NCBI RefSeq assembly: GCF_009720485.1 | Contig: NZ_CP045245.1 | Span: 310,001 to 374,000 of the forward strand | DNA: 64,000 nucleotides | Direction: 5' to 3' | Origin: Cellulomonas sp. JZ18 | GTDB taxonomy: Bacteria; Actinomycetota; Actinomycetes; Actinomycetales; Cellulomonadaceae | Shown here: positions 52,525-59,095 of the stretch, piece after piece | Layout: every line of letters begins with the position of its first letter | How positions within the stretch are numbered: position 1 is the stretch's first letter | Program-made: the position numbers and the translations under genes | Notes under the pieces: model-generated | Told to the model about the DNA's origin: nothing | What the model saw: the letters and a program-made list of their open reading frames with translations, nothing else | Database searches by the model: none

Positions 52525-54620
52525 GGGCGACCCGACGCGTGCGCCTGCCCTGGCTGCTGGGCACCGCGGCGGTCGTCGTCGCGCTCGCGGCGGTCCTGCT
52601 CCTCGTCCGGCCGTGGGCGGCGCCGAGCGGGGCCACCGGGTCGCGGGGAGCGCCCCCGGCTCCCTCGCCGGACGGCCCCGCCGTCGCCGCCCCGCCGGAG
52701 GTGGACACGGCGGCGCTCGTCGCCGCCGTCACCCCCGGCGACGACGGCAAGGTCGAGCCCGTGCGGCTCGCCGACGGGATCGTCCCGCCGTCCAACCGCT
52801 GGTACTCGGGTCTCGTCTTCGGTGCGCAGCCGCAGCCCGTGTTCCCGCTCCCGCTGTCGTTCGCGCTGGCGGGCGGCGGCTTCACCGCGGGGCTGCCGCA
52901 GCCGGTGACGAGCGAGCGGGCGGTCCTGGGCCCGCACGTCGCGGCGGTCACCGTGGACGTCGGTGCCGCCTCCGCCGAGGTCGTCGCGGCCGACCCGGTC
53001 GCGGTCACCGTGCGCCTGCTCGACGGCGCCGGGGAGCCCCTCGGCGACGTGGCGGTCGCCGGCGGGTCGCCGTTCGTGTCCTTCACCGCCGCGACGTCCG
53101 TCGAGACGGGCGCCGGTGCCGGGTTCGGCGCCGCGCAGGACGGCACGGCGACGGCGGACGTCGACGGCACGACGTGGGCGCTGACCGCGCCCGACGGTGC
53201 GCTCGCCGACGGTCGGCTCGCCCTCGACGCGGGGGAGGCCGCCTCCTGGTACGCGCTGCCGGACGACGCGTCCGACGACGCGGCGGCCGTGCTCGCGGAC
53301 GCCGCGCGCGCACCCGTCACGGGGGTGGAGGTCGCCTACGGCGTCGACGAGCGGGTCGCGCGCACGACCCTCACGTACCTCACCGCGGGCGGCGCCCCCA
53401 CGGCGCACGTGCTGATGCCGCACCACCGCACGGGCACCCAGCCCGAGCGGGACGGGTGCGGGCTCGGCACGTACCGCAGCGTGTACGGCGAGCTGGAGCT
53501 CTGCGCGGGGTCCCACCTCGTCGCGGACGCGCCGGTGGTCGAGCCGACGGGCGTCCTCGACCTCACCGACGCCCCGCAGGAGCGTCGTGCCGCCGTCCTG
53601 GAACAGCTCGCGGCCGACGTCGCGGCGACCGGGGCGTTCGCGTCGGACACCTACTTCGGCGGCAAGCACCTCTACCGCGCGGCGACGCTCGTCGTCCTCG
53701 GGGAGACGCTCGGCGCGGAGGACGTCGTGGCCGGCCTGCGCACCCGCACGGCGGACGCCCTGCGGGAGTGGGCCGAGCCCGAGGGGTGCGCGCAGCGGGA
53801 CGCCCGGTGCTTCGTCTACGACGAGCAGGCGGGGTCGGTCATCGGCCGCACGCCGTCCTTCGGCTCGGACGAGCTCAACGACCACCACTTCCACTACGGC
53901 TACCTGCTGTCCGCCGCCGGCCTGCTCGGCGCCGACGACCCGGGGCTGGTGGACGACCTGCGCCCGGTGATGGACCTGCTCGTGCAGGACGTCGCCGCCG
54001 CGCAGCCGTCCGACGCGCTGCCGCAGCTGCGCACGTTCGACCCCTACGCGGGCCACGCGTGGGCGTCGGGCACGTCGCCCTTCGCGGACGGCAACAACCA
54101 GGAGTCCGCGTCGGAGGCCGTCAACGCCTGGAACGGCATCGGGCTGTGGGCCGCCGCGTCGGGCCAGGACGCGCTGCTCACCCAGGCGACGTGGCTCACC
54201 TCGACCGAGGCGGCGAGCGCGCGCACGTACTGGACCGCACCCGACCTGGACGACCCCGTGCTCGACGGGTTCGAGCACCGCGTGCTCTCGCTGAACTGGG
54301 GCGGCAAGCGCGACTGGGCCACGTGGTTCAGCCCCGAGCCGAGCGCGATGCTCGGGATCCTGCTCATCCCCATGGGTCCGGTGTCCGACTACCTCGCGGT
54401 CGGCGTCGAGCCGGGGACGATCACCGCGGCCGTCGACGAGGCGGCGCCCGACGGGTACGACGTCATGTTCGGGGACTACCTGCTCATGTACCGGGCGCTC
54501 GCGGGCCCGGACGAGGCGGCCGCGGCGTGGCAGGAGGCACTCGCCCTACCCGACACCTCGGTCGACGACGGGAGCTCGCGGGCCTACCTGCTCGCCTGGC
54601 TGGCCGCCCACGGCGCCTGA
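52521..54620 (+). CDS. GH81 endo-beta-1,3-glucanase, membrane-anchored
   Basis: 699-aa glycoside hydrolase family 81 enzyme. An uncleaved-looking N-terminal helix (LPWLLGTAAVVVALAAVLLLV) and a Pro/Ser linker tether it outside. The domain begins PPSNRWYSGLVFGAQPQPVFPLPLSF and carries both GH81 signatures: DELNDHHFHYGYLLSAAG (catalytic-acid Asp454 in NDHH) and NNQESASEAVNAWNGIGLW (Glu528 and Glu532, one of which is the catalytic base). Length is normal for the family. Its 4-bp overlap with the HlyD-like gene makes it part of the synthase operon, suggesting trimming or release of nascent glucan. Its 3' end overlaps the convergent GT87 gene by 75 bp. Confidence 0.9.
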   Translation: MRATRRVRLPWLLGTAAVVVALAAVLLLVRPWAAPSGATGSRGAPPAPSPDGPAVAAPPEVDTAALVAAVTPGDDGKVEPVRLADGIVPPSNRWYSGLVFGAQPQPVFPLPLSFALAGGGFTAGLPQPVTSERAVLGPHVAAVTVDVGAASAEVVAADPVAVTVRLLDGAGEPLGDVAVAGGSPFVSFTAATSVETGAGAGFGAAQDGTATADVDGTTWALTAPDGALADGRLALDAGEAASWYALPDDASDDAAAVLADAARAPVTGVEVAYGVDERVARTTLTYLTAGGAPTAHVLMPHHRTGTQPERDGCGLGTYRSVYGELELCAGSHLVADAPVVEPTGVLDLTDAPQERRAAVLEQLAADVAATGAFASDTYFGGKHLYRAATLVVLGETLGAEDVVAGLRTRTADALREWAEPEGCAQRDARCFVYDEQAGSVIGRTPSFGSDELNDHHFHYGYLLSAAGLLGADDPGLVDDLRPVMDLLVQDVAAAQPSDALPQLRTFDPYAGHAWASGTSPFADGNNQESASEAVNAWNGIGLWAAASGQDALLTQATWLTSTEAASARTYWTAPDLDDPVLDGFEHRVLSLNWGGKRDWATWFSPEPSAMLGILLIPMGPVSDYLAVGVEPGTITAAVDEAAPDGYDVMFGDYLLMYRALAGPDEAAAAWQEALALPDTSVDDGSSRAYLLAWLAAHGA

Positions 54621-55877
54621 CGGGTCCTCGGCCGGGCCGTCCTCGTCCGCGACCTCCACGGTCGTGGGCCGGGGGCGTGCCCGGCCGAGGCGCGCCGCGT
54701 CCTCCTCGTGCGGCGGCCGCAGCAGGTGCACGACCGTCACGACCAGCAGGACGACGAGCGCCACGTTGCGCCCGGCCAGGAGCAGCGTCACCAGGGGACG
54801 CCCCTGCAGCACGTCGAGGTACCACCAGGGGTAGACGACCTGCGTGACCAGGGCGACGCCCGCCACGGCCAGCGCCGTGCGACCCCACCACGGCCGGCGC
54901 AGCGCGAGGGCGACCGCGACCGGCGGCGCGAGCCACGTCATGAACTGGGGGCTGCCGACCTTGTTGGCGACGATGAGCACGAGCGCCATGAGGAACGCGC
55001 CGCGGACGACGAAGTCGCCCCGCACGGCGTCGTCGGTCCAGAACGTCGCGCCGTCCCGGCGCCGGCACCACCACAGCACCCCGGCGGCCAGCAGCACGCC
55101 GATCACGAGCGCCGCGCCCAGCACGTCCGCCATCCCCTGGGTACCCGGACCGGCGACCTCGTAGGTGACGAGCTCGGTGTTGAGGTAGCGCTGCACGTCG
55201 GGCGACCACAGGCCCGCCACGAGCCACGGCGTCGCGCCCACCGACTCGATCTGCAGCCCGCGCGAGCCCTGCTCGAGCACGAACGACGCGACGTGGCGTC
55301 CGCCGCCGAGCGCGACCACCGTGCCGACCACGAGCACGCAGACCGCGGCGGCGGGCGCCACGACGTCGCGCCACGGGCGGCGGGCCGCGAGGACCAGCGG
55401 GACGATCGCCGCACCGGGGGACACCTTCACCCAGGCGCCCGCGGTGACGAGCGCCGCCGAGACGCGCGGTGCCGAGAGCGCCGCGAGGAGCGCGAGCACG
55501 GACAGCGGCGCGACCACGCCGTCGAGGCGCCCGATCGCGACCGGCCCGAGCAGCACGAGGAACGCGAGCCACCACCCCGCGGCGACGTGCCCGCCGGGGC
55601 GCCGCAGCAGCGCCGCCACGGCGAGCGCGTCGAGCGCCGTGACGAGCACGCACCACGCGAGCACGTACGCCCCGCCGGGTGCGGTGCCGGCGACGAGCGT
55701 CGGCGCGAGCAGCGGCACGAGCGCACCCGCGGGGTAGACCCAGGCGTCGTCGAGGACCGGCCACCAGCCGCTCGTCAGACCGGCGTCCATCCAGCGGCGG
55801 TACAGGTCGACGTCGCCGAACGACTCGTCCAGCAGGACGAGCGACCCGAGCCGGGTGAGCCAGACGTGGGCCAGCAC
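54546..55877 (-). CDS. GT87-like polyprenyl-phosphate-mannose mannosyltransferase
   Basis: Multi-span glycosyltransferase of 443 aa with about ten helices. An early loop LLDESFGDVDLYRRWMDAGLTSGWWPVLDDAWVYPAGALVPLL carries the acidic residues typical of GT-C enzymes, and later NKVGSPQFMTWLAPPVAVAL. The family transfers mannose from polyprenyl carriers to cell-wall glycans. The GTG start at 55877 cuts into a likely first helix; an in-frame CTG at 55940 with GGAGG 5 nt upstream, and TAGCCT further up, may be the real start. Convergent with GH81, sharing 75 bp. Confidence 0.75.
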   Translation of the reverse strand: MLAHVWLTRLGSLVLLDESFGDVDLYRRWMDAGLTSGWWPVLDDAWVYPAGALVPLLAPTLVAGTAPGGAYVLAWCVLVTALDALAVAALLRRPGGHVAAGWWLAFLVLLGPVAIGRLDGVVAPLSVLALLAALSAPRVSAALVTAGAWVKVSPGAAIVPLVLAARRPWRDVVAPAAAVCVLVVGTVVALGGGRHVASFVLEQGSRGLQIESVGATPWLVAGLWSPDVQRYLNTELVTYEVAGPGTQGMADVLGAALVIGVLLAAGVLWWCRRRDGATFWTDDAVRGDFVVRGAFLMALVLIVANKVGSPQFMTWLAPPVAVALALRRPWWGRTALAVAGVALVTQVVYPWWYLDVLQGRPLVTLLLAGRNVALVVLLVVTVVHLLRPPHEEDAARLGRARPRPTTVEVADEDGPAEDPSGAVGGQPGEQVGPRAPVVDRGVG

Positions 55878-56019
55878 GAACGCGACCCAGACGGCCGCCG
55901 TGACGACACGTGGGCGCGCGGGAGCGGTGGTGCCGTGCAGGGTGACCTCCGGGAGCGACGGGGCGTCGCCGTCAGGCTACGGGACGGCCCCGCGCCGCGA
56001 GGGCGTTCCGGAGGGGACG

Positions 56020-56051
56020 AGGCCCGGCACCCGTCGGCGGGTGCCGGGCCT
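56020..56051 (-). terminator. Terminator after small disordered protein gene
   Basis: AGGCCCGGCACCC (56020-56032) pairs perfectly with 56039-56051; 6-nt loop. Confidence 0.75.
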
Positions 56052-56056
56052 CCGGC

Positions 56057-56278
56057 TCACAGCGGCTGCGCCCGGGGCGGCGGCGGGGCGACGGGCGTGC
56101 CGGAGAGGCTGGACCCCGGGGCGGGCGGGACCAGGCCGCGCTGCTGGGTCGGGTCGTCCCGGTCCACCTCGACGTCGTCGGGGGCGGGCTCCGCGGTGGG
56201 CGCGGTGCCGCGCACCGGGTCGGGGGTGGTGCCGGTGGTGGCGTCGTCGTGCTCGTCGGGCGTCGTGGGCACGGTCAT
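56057..56278 (-). CDS. Small acidic Pro/Thr-rich hypothetical protein
   Basis: 73 aa, low-complexity and probably disordered (MTVPTTPDEHDDATTG start, PPAPGSSLSGTPVAPPPPRAQPL end). Gene status rests on a perfect AAGGAGG 5 nt before the ATG and a terminator 5 bp after the stop. No recognised family. Confidence 0.65.
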   Translation of the reverse strand: MTVPTTPDEHDDATTGTTPDPVRGTAPTAEPAPDDVEVDRDDPTQQRGLVPPAPGSSLSGTPVAPPPPRAQPL

Positions 56279-56480
56279 CGCGGCCTCCTTCGTCTCGGGA
56301 GCGTGGGTGCCCACCGTCCCACGGCCCGCGGCCCGTCGCGCGACGAGGACGCCGGCCCCGGGGGCTTGCGCGGGGCGCGGGACGACCGGACGTGTGACCC
56401 GCCGGTGACCCGGGGCGGACTACCCTCGGCGCGGTGCGCCGCGCGCGGTGCCGGGCACCGGGTCGAAGGAGCGTGGTCGC

Positions 56481-57815
56481 GTGGCGGGCTGGGGCTGGAC
56501 GGTGCACGGGGACGGCAGGTCCGTGGCACCCGGTGAGGTGGTCGCACCCGGCGAGCGCCTCGGCTGGGGCCGCACGGTGGGCATCGGGATGCAGCACGTC
56601 GTCGCGATGTTCGGGGCGACGTTCCTCGTCCCGCTCATCACGGGCTTCTCGCCGCAGACGACCCTGTTCTTCTCGGCCCTCGGCACGGCGCTCTTCCTGC
56701 TGCTCACGCGCAACCGCCTGCCCAGCTACCTCGGGTCGAGCTTCGCGTTCATCGCGCCGATCGGCGCCGCCACCGCGGCGGGCGGGCAGTCGGTGGCCGT
56801 CGGCGGCATCCTCGTGACGGGCCTGGCGCTCGCGGTCGTGGGCGTCGTGGCGCACGTGGCCGGCACGCGCTGGATCGACGCGCTCATGCCGCCGGTCGTG
56901 ACCGGCACCATCGTCGCGCTGATCGGTCTCAACCTCGCGCCGGCGGCGTGGGGCAGCTGCACCGACGACGGCTGCTCGGGCTTCCGCGCCGCGCCCGTGA
57001 CCGCGACCGTCACGCTGCTCGCGATCGTGCTCGTCACGGTGCTCTTCCGGGGCATCCTCGGGCGCCTGTCGATCCTGGTCGGCGTGCTGGTCGGGTACGC
57101 CGTGGCGCTCGTGCGGGGCGAGGTCGACCTGGCGCCCGTCCGCGAGGCCGCGTGGGTGGGGCTGCCCCCGTTCGTCACGCCGGCGTTCGACGCGTCCGTC
57201 CTCGGACTGTTCCTGCCCGTCGTGCTCGTGCTCGTGGCGGAGAACGTCGGCCACGTGAAGTCGGTGGCGGCGATGACCGGCACGGACCTCGACCCGTACG
57301 TGGGCCGCGCGCTGGTGGCGGACGGGCTCGCGACGACGCTCGCCGGCACGGGCGGCGGGTCGGGCACGACGACGTACGCGGAGAACATCGGCGTCATGGC
57401 CGCCTCGCGGGTCTACTCGACCGCCGCGTACTGGGTGGCGGCGGCGACGGCGCTGCTGCTGTCGCTGTCGCCGAAGTTCGGTGCGCTCGTCGCGACGATC
57501 CCCGACGGCGTGCTCGGCGGTGCCGCGACCGTGCTCTACGGGATGATCGGCCTGCTCGGCGCGCGCATCTGGGTGCAGAACCGGGTCGACTTCTCCTCGC
57601 CCGTGAACCTCATGCCGGCGGCGGTGGCGCTCATCGTCGGCATCGCGAACTACACGTGGGCCGCGGGCGAGCTGCGCTTCGAGGGCATCGCGCTCGGCAC
57701 GGCCGCCGCGATCGGCCTGTACCACCTCATGCGGGCCGTGGCCCGGTGGCGCGGCACGCACGACGAGCCCGCCACGCCGGCGTCCGTGCCCGGCGGGTCC
57801 GAGCTGTCGCACTGA
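56481..57815 (+). CDS. Uracil-xanthine permease (NCS2 family)
   Basis: Nucleobase:cation symporter of 444 aa with 14 expected helices. Features: RTVGIGMQHVVAMFGATFLVPLITGF, QHV start of helix 1, PSYLGSSFAFIAPI, ENVGHVKSVAAMTG (family motif with the substrate-contacting Glu), and GLATTLAGTGGGSGTTTYAENIGVMA, which matches UraA-type uracil carriers (PTTYxEN) more than xanthine carriers. The GTG at 56481 has GAAGGAG 9 nt upstream. TACCCT near 56421 may be the -10. No pyrimidine genes adjoin it. Confidence 0.92.
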   Translation: MAGWGWTVHGDGRSVAPGEVVAPGERLGWGRTVGIGMQHVVAMFGATFLVPLITGFSPQTTLFFSALGTALFLLLTRNRLPSYLGSSFAFIAPIGAATAAGGQSVAVGGILVTGLALAVVGVVAHVAGTRWIDALMPPVVTGTIVALIGLNLAPAAWGSCTDDGCSGFRAAPVTATVTLLAIVLVTVLFRGILGRLSILVGVLVGYAVALVRGEVDLAPVREAAWVGLPPFVTPAFDASVLGLFLPVVLVLVAENVGHVKSVAAMTGTDLDPYVGRALVADGLATTLAGTGGGSGTTTYAENIGVMAASRVYSTAAYWVAAATALLLSLSPKFGALVATIPDGVLGGAATVLYGMIGLLGARIWVQNRVDFSSPVNLMPAAVALIVGIANYTWAAGELRFEGIALGTAAAIGLYHLMRAVARWRGTHDEPATPASVPGGSELSH

Positions 57816-57853
57816 CGCGGGGTCCGGCTGCGGCTTCCCGCCGCCCCCGCGAC

Positions 57854-57896
57854 GACGGACGGGGTCCACGCCGTGCCGGCGCGGGCCCCGTCCGTC
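57854..57896. terminator. Bidirectional terminator
   Basis: GACGGACGGGGTCC (57854-57867) pairs with 57883-57896 with one G-U; between the convergent permease and LytR_C genes. Confidence 0.7.
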
Positions 57897-57910
57897 GGCG
57901 TTCTCGCCGG

Positions 57911-58573
57911 TCAGCCCTCGGCGGCGGGCTCCTCGGCGGCCGGCTGCTCGACGGCCGGCTGCTCGGCGGCCGGGGCCTGCGCGGCCTGCGCGAGCTCGGC
58001 GTAGGGCACGCAGCCCTCGGGCCCGGTGAGGGGCGTCGCCGCGTCGAGCCCGACCTGCTCCGGCGGCAGGAGCTGGCCGAAGTCGGTGCCGAGCACGATG
58101 TCGATGACGGCGTCCGGGCGTGAGCTGAACGTCAGCCGCGCCTCGGGCAGGTGCGCGTGCAGGGTGTACGCCGCGGCGACGCCGTTCACCCCGTAGACGA
58201 TGCGTCCCACACCCGTCGTCGCCGGCCCGTTGTCCTCGGTGAGCACCGCGAACCCGCGCTCGCGCAGCTGGCCCGCGGTCGACGCGGCGAGGCCCGCACG
58301 GTCGGCCCCGTTGAGCACGTTCACCTGCACCTGGTCGGCCGCGACCGGCAGCGCACCCTCGGGCGGGCAGTAGACGGGCGCCACCGTCGACGTCGGGGCC
58401 GCGGTGCCCGAGAAGCCGCGCTCGAGGAACGGCAGCGAGATGCTCTCCGTGTACAGCGCGGCGGAGCCGACGCCCGCGACCGCGAGCCCGGCGAGCAGCA
58501 CGCCGAAGACCACCGCCTGCCGCTCGTGCATGTGGCGCCGGCGCACCTGCCGGGCCCGGTCCTGCTCGCTCAT
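57911..58573 (-). CDS. LytR C-terminal domain membrane protein
   Basis: 220 aa. A basic cytoplasmic N-terminus (RARQVRRRHMHERQ), one helix (AVVFGVLLAGLAVAGVGSAALYT), then an external LytR_C domain: VQVNVLNGADRAGLAASTAGQLRERGFAVLTEDNG, VGRIVYGVNGVAAAYTLHAHLPEA, DAVIDIVLGTDF. An Ala/Glu/Pro tail ends it. It lacks the LCP catalytic domain that ligates wall glycopolymers, so it may be a wall-binding partner. It is 13 bp downstream of the VapB-like gene on the same strand, a pairing I recall from other actinobacteria. Confidence 0.88.
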   Translation of the reverse strand: MSEQDRARQVRRRHMHERQAVVFGVLLAGLAVAGVGSAALYTESISLPFLERGFSGTAAPTSTVAPVYCPPEGALPVAADQVQVNVLNGADRAGLAASTAGQLRERGFAVLTEDNGPATTGVGRIVYGVNGVAAAYTLHAHLPEARLTFSSRPDAVIDIVLGTDFGQLLPPEQVGLDAATPLTGPEGCVPYAELAQAAQAPAAEQPAVEQPAAEEPAAEG

Positions 58574-58586
58574 ACGCCCCCCTGCC

Positions 58587-58883
58587 TCAGCTCAGCACCA
58601 GCACGCGCGCGTGCAGGAGCGCACGCTGCTGCAACGCGGCACGGACGGCGCGGTGCAGGCCGTCCTCGAGGTACATCACGCCCTTGTACTGCACGACGTG
58701 CGCGAACAGGTCGCCGTAGAAGGTGGAGTCCTCGGCCAGCAGGGCGTCCAGGTCGAGCGTCCGCTTCGTCGTCACGAGCTCGTCCAGGCGCACCTGCCGC
58801 GGCGGGACGTCGGCCCACTGGGCCGGGGTGACGCGCCCGTGGTCCGGGTACGGGCGCGCGTCGCCCACCGCCTTGAAGATCAC
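58587..58883 (-). CDS. Conserved 98-aa protein (often labelled VapB family antitoxin)
   Basis: Starts MIFKAVGDARPYPDHGRVTPAQWADVPPRQVRLDELVTTKRTLDL and continues LLAEDSTFYGDLFAHVVQYKGVMYLEDGLHRAVRAALQQR. The sequence is strongly conserved across actinobacteria. Databases often call it a type II antitoxin, but no toxin partner is present and the LEDGLHR segment resembles ParB-like folds. I treat the function as unknown. GTG at 58883 lies 5 nt after TACACT, so it is leaderless. Co-transcribed with the LytR_C gene. Confidence 0.85.
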   Translation of the reverse strand: MIFKAVGDARPYPDHGRVTPAQWADVPPRQVRLDELVTTKRTLDLDALLAEDSTFYGDLFAHVVQYKGVMYLEDGLHRAVRAALQQRALLHARVLVLS

Positions 58884-58888
58884 CCCCG

Positions 58889-58894
58889 AGTGTA
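58889..58894 (-). promoter_or_regulatory. -10 element of VapB-like gene
   Basis: TACACT on the minus strand, 5 nt before the GTG at 58883. Confidence 0.5.
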
Positions 58895-58982
58895 GGGGCT
58901 GGCCCTCGTGCGCCCCGGGCACCTCCGGCACGCGGACGCGCGCGTCACCCGCGTGCACGGCCGGCAGGACGGCCTGGGGGTG

Positions 58983-59019
58983 TTGACCTCGTCGCCGCGA
59001 GGGCGTTGAATCGATCAAA
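58983..59019 (+). promoter_or_regulatory. Promoter and LacI-type operator of the PL11 gene
   Basis: TTGACC (58983-58988), 17-bp spacer, TTGAAT (59006-59011). The near-palindrome TTGAATCGATCAAA (59006-59019) covers the -10, the layout expected of a LacI-family repressor site for a catabolic gene. Confidence 0.55.
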
Positions 59020-59095
59020 CCGGACGGGAGAGCGCATTCCGCACCGACCGGCGGTCACCGACGACCGCGGCGCCCGTCCGCCGGAAGGGGAACCC

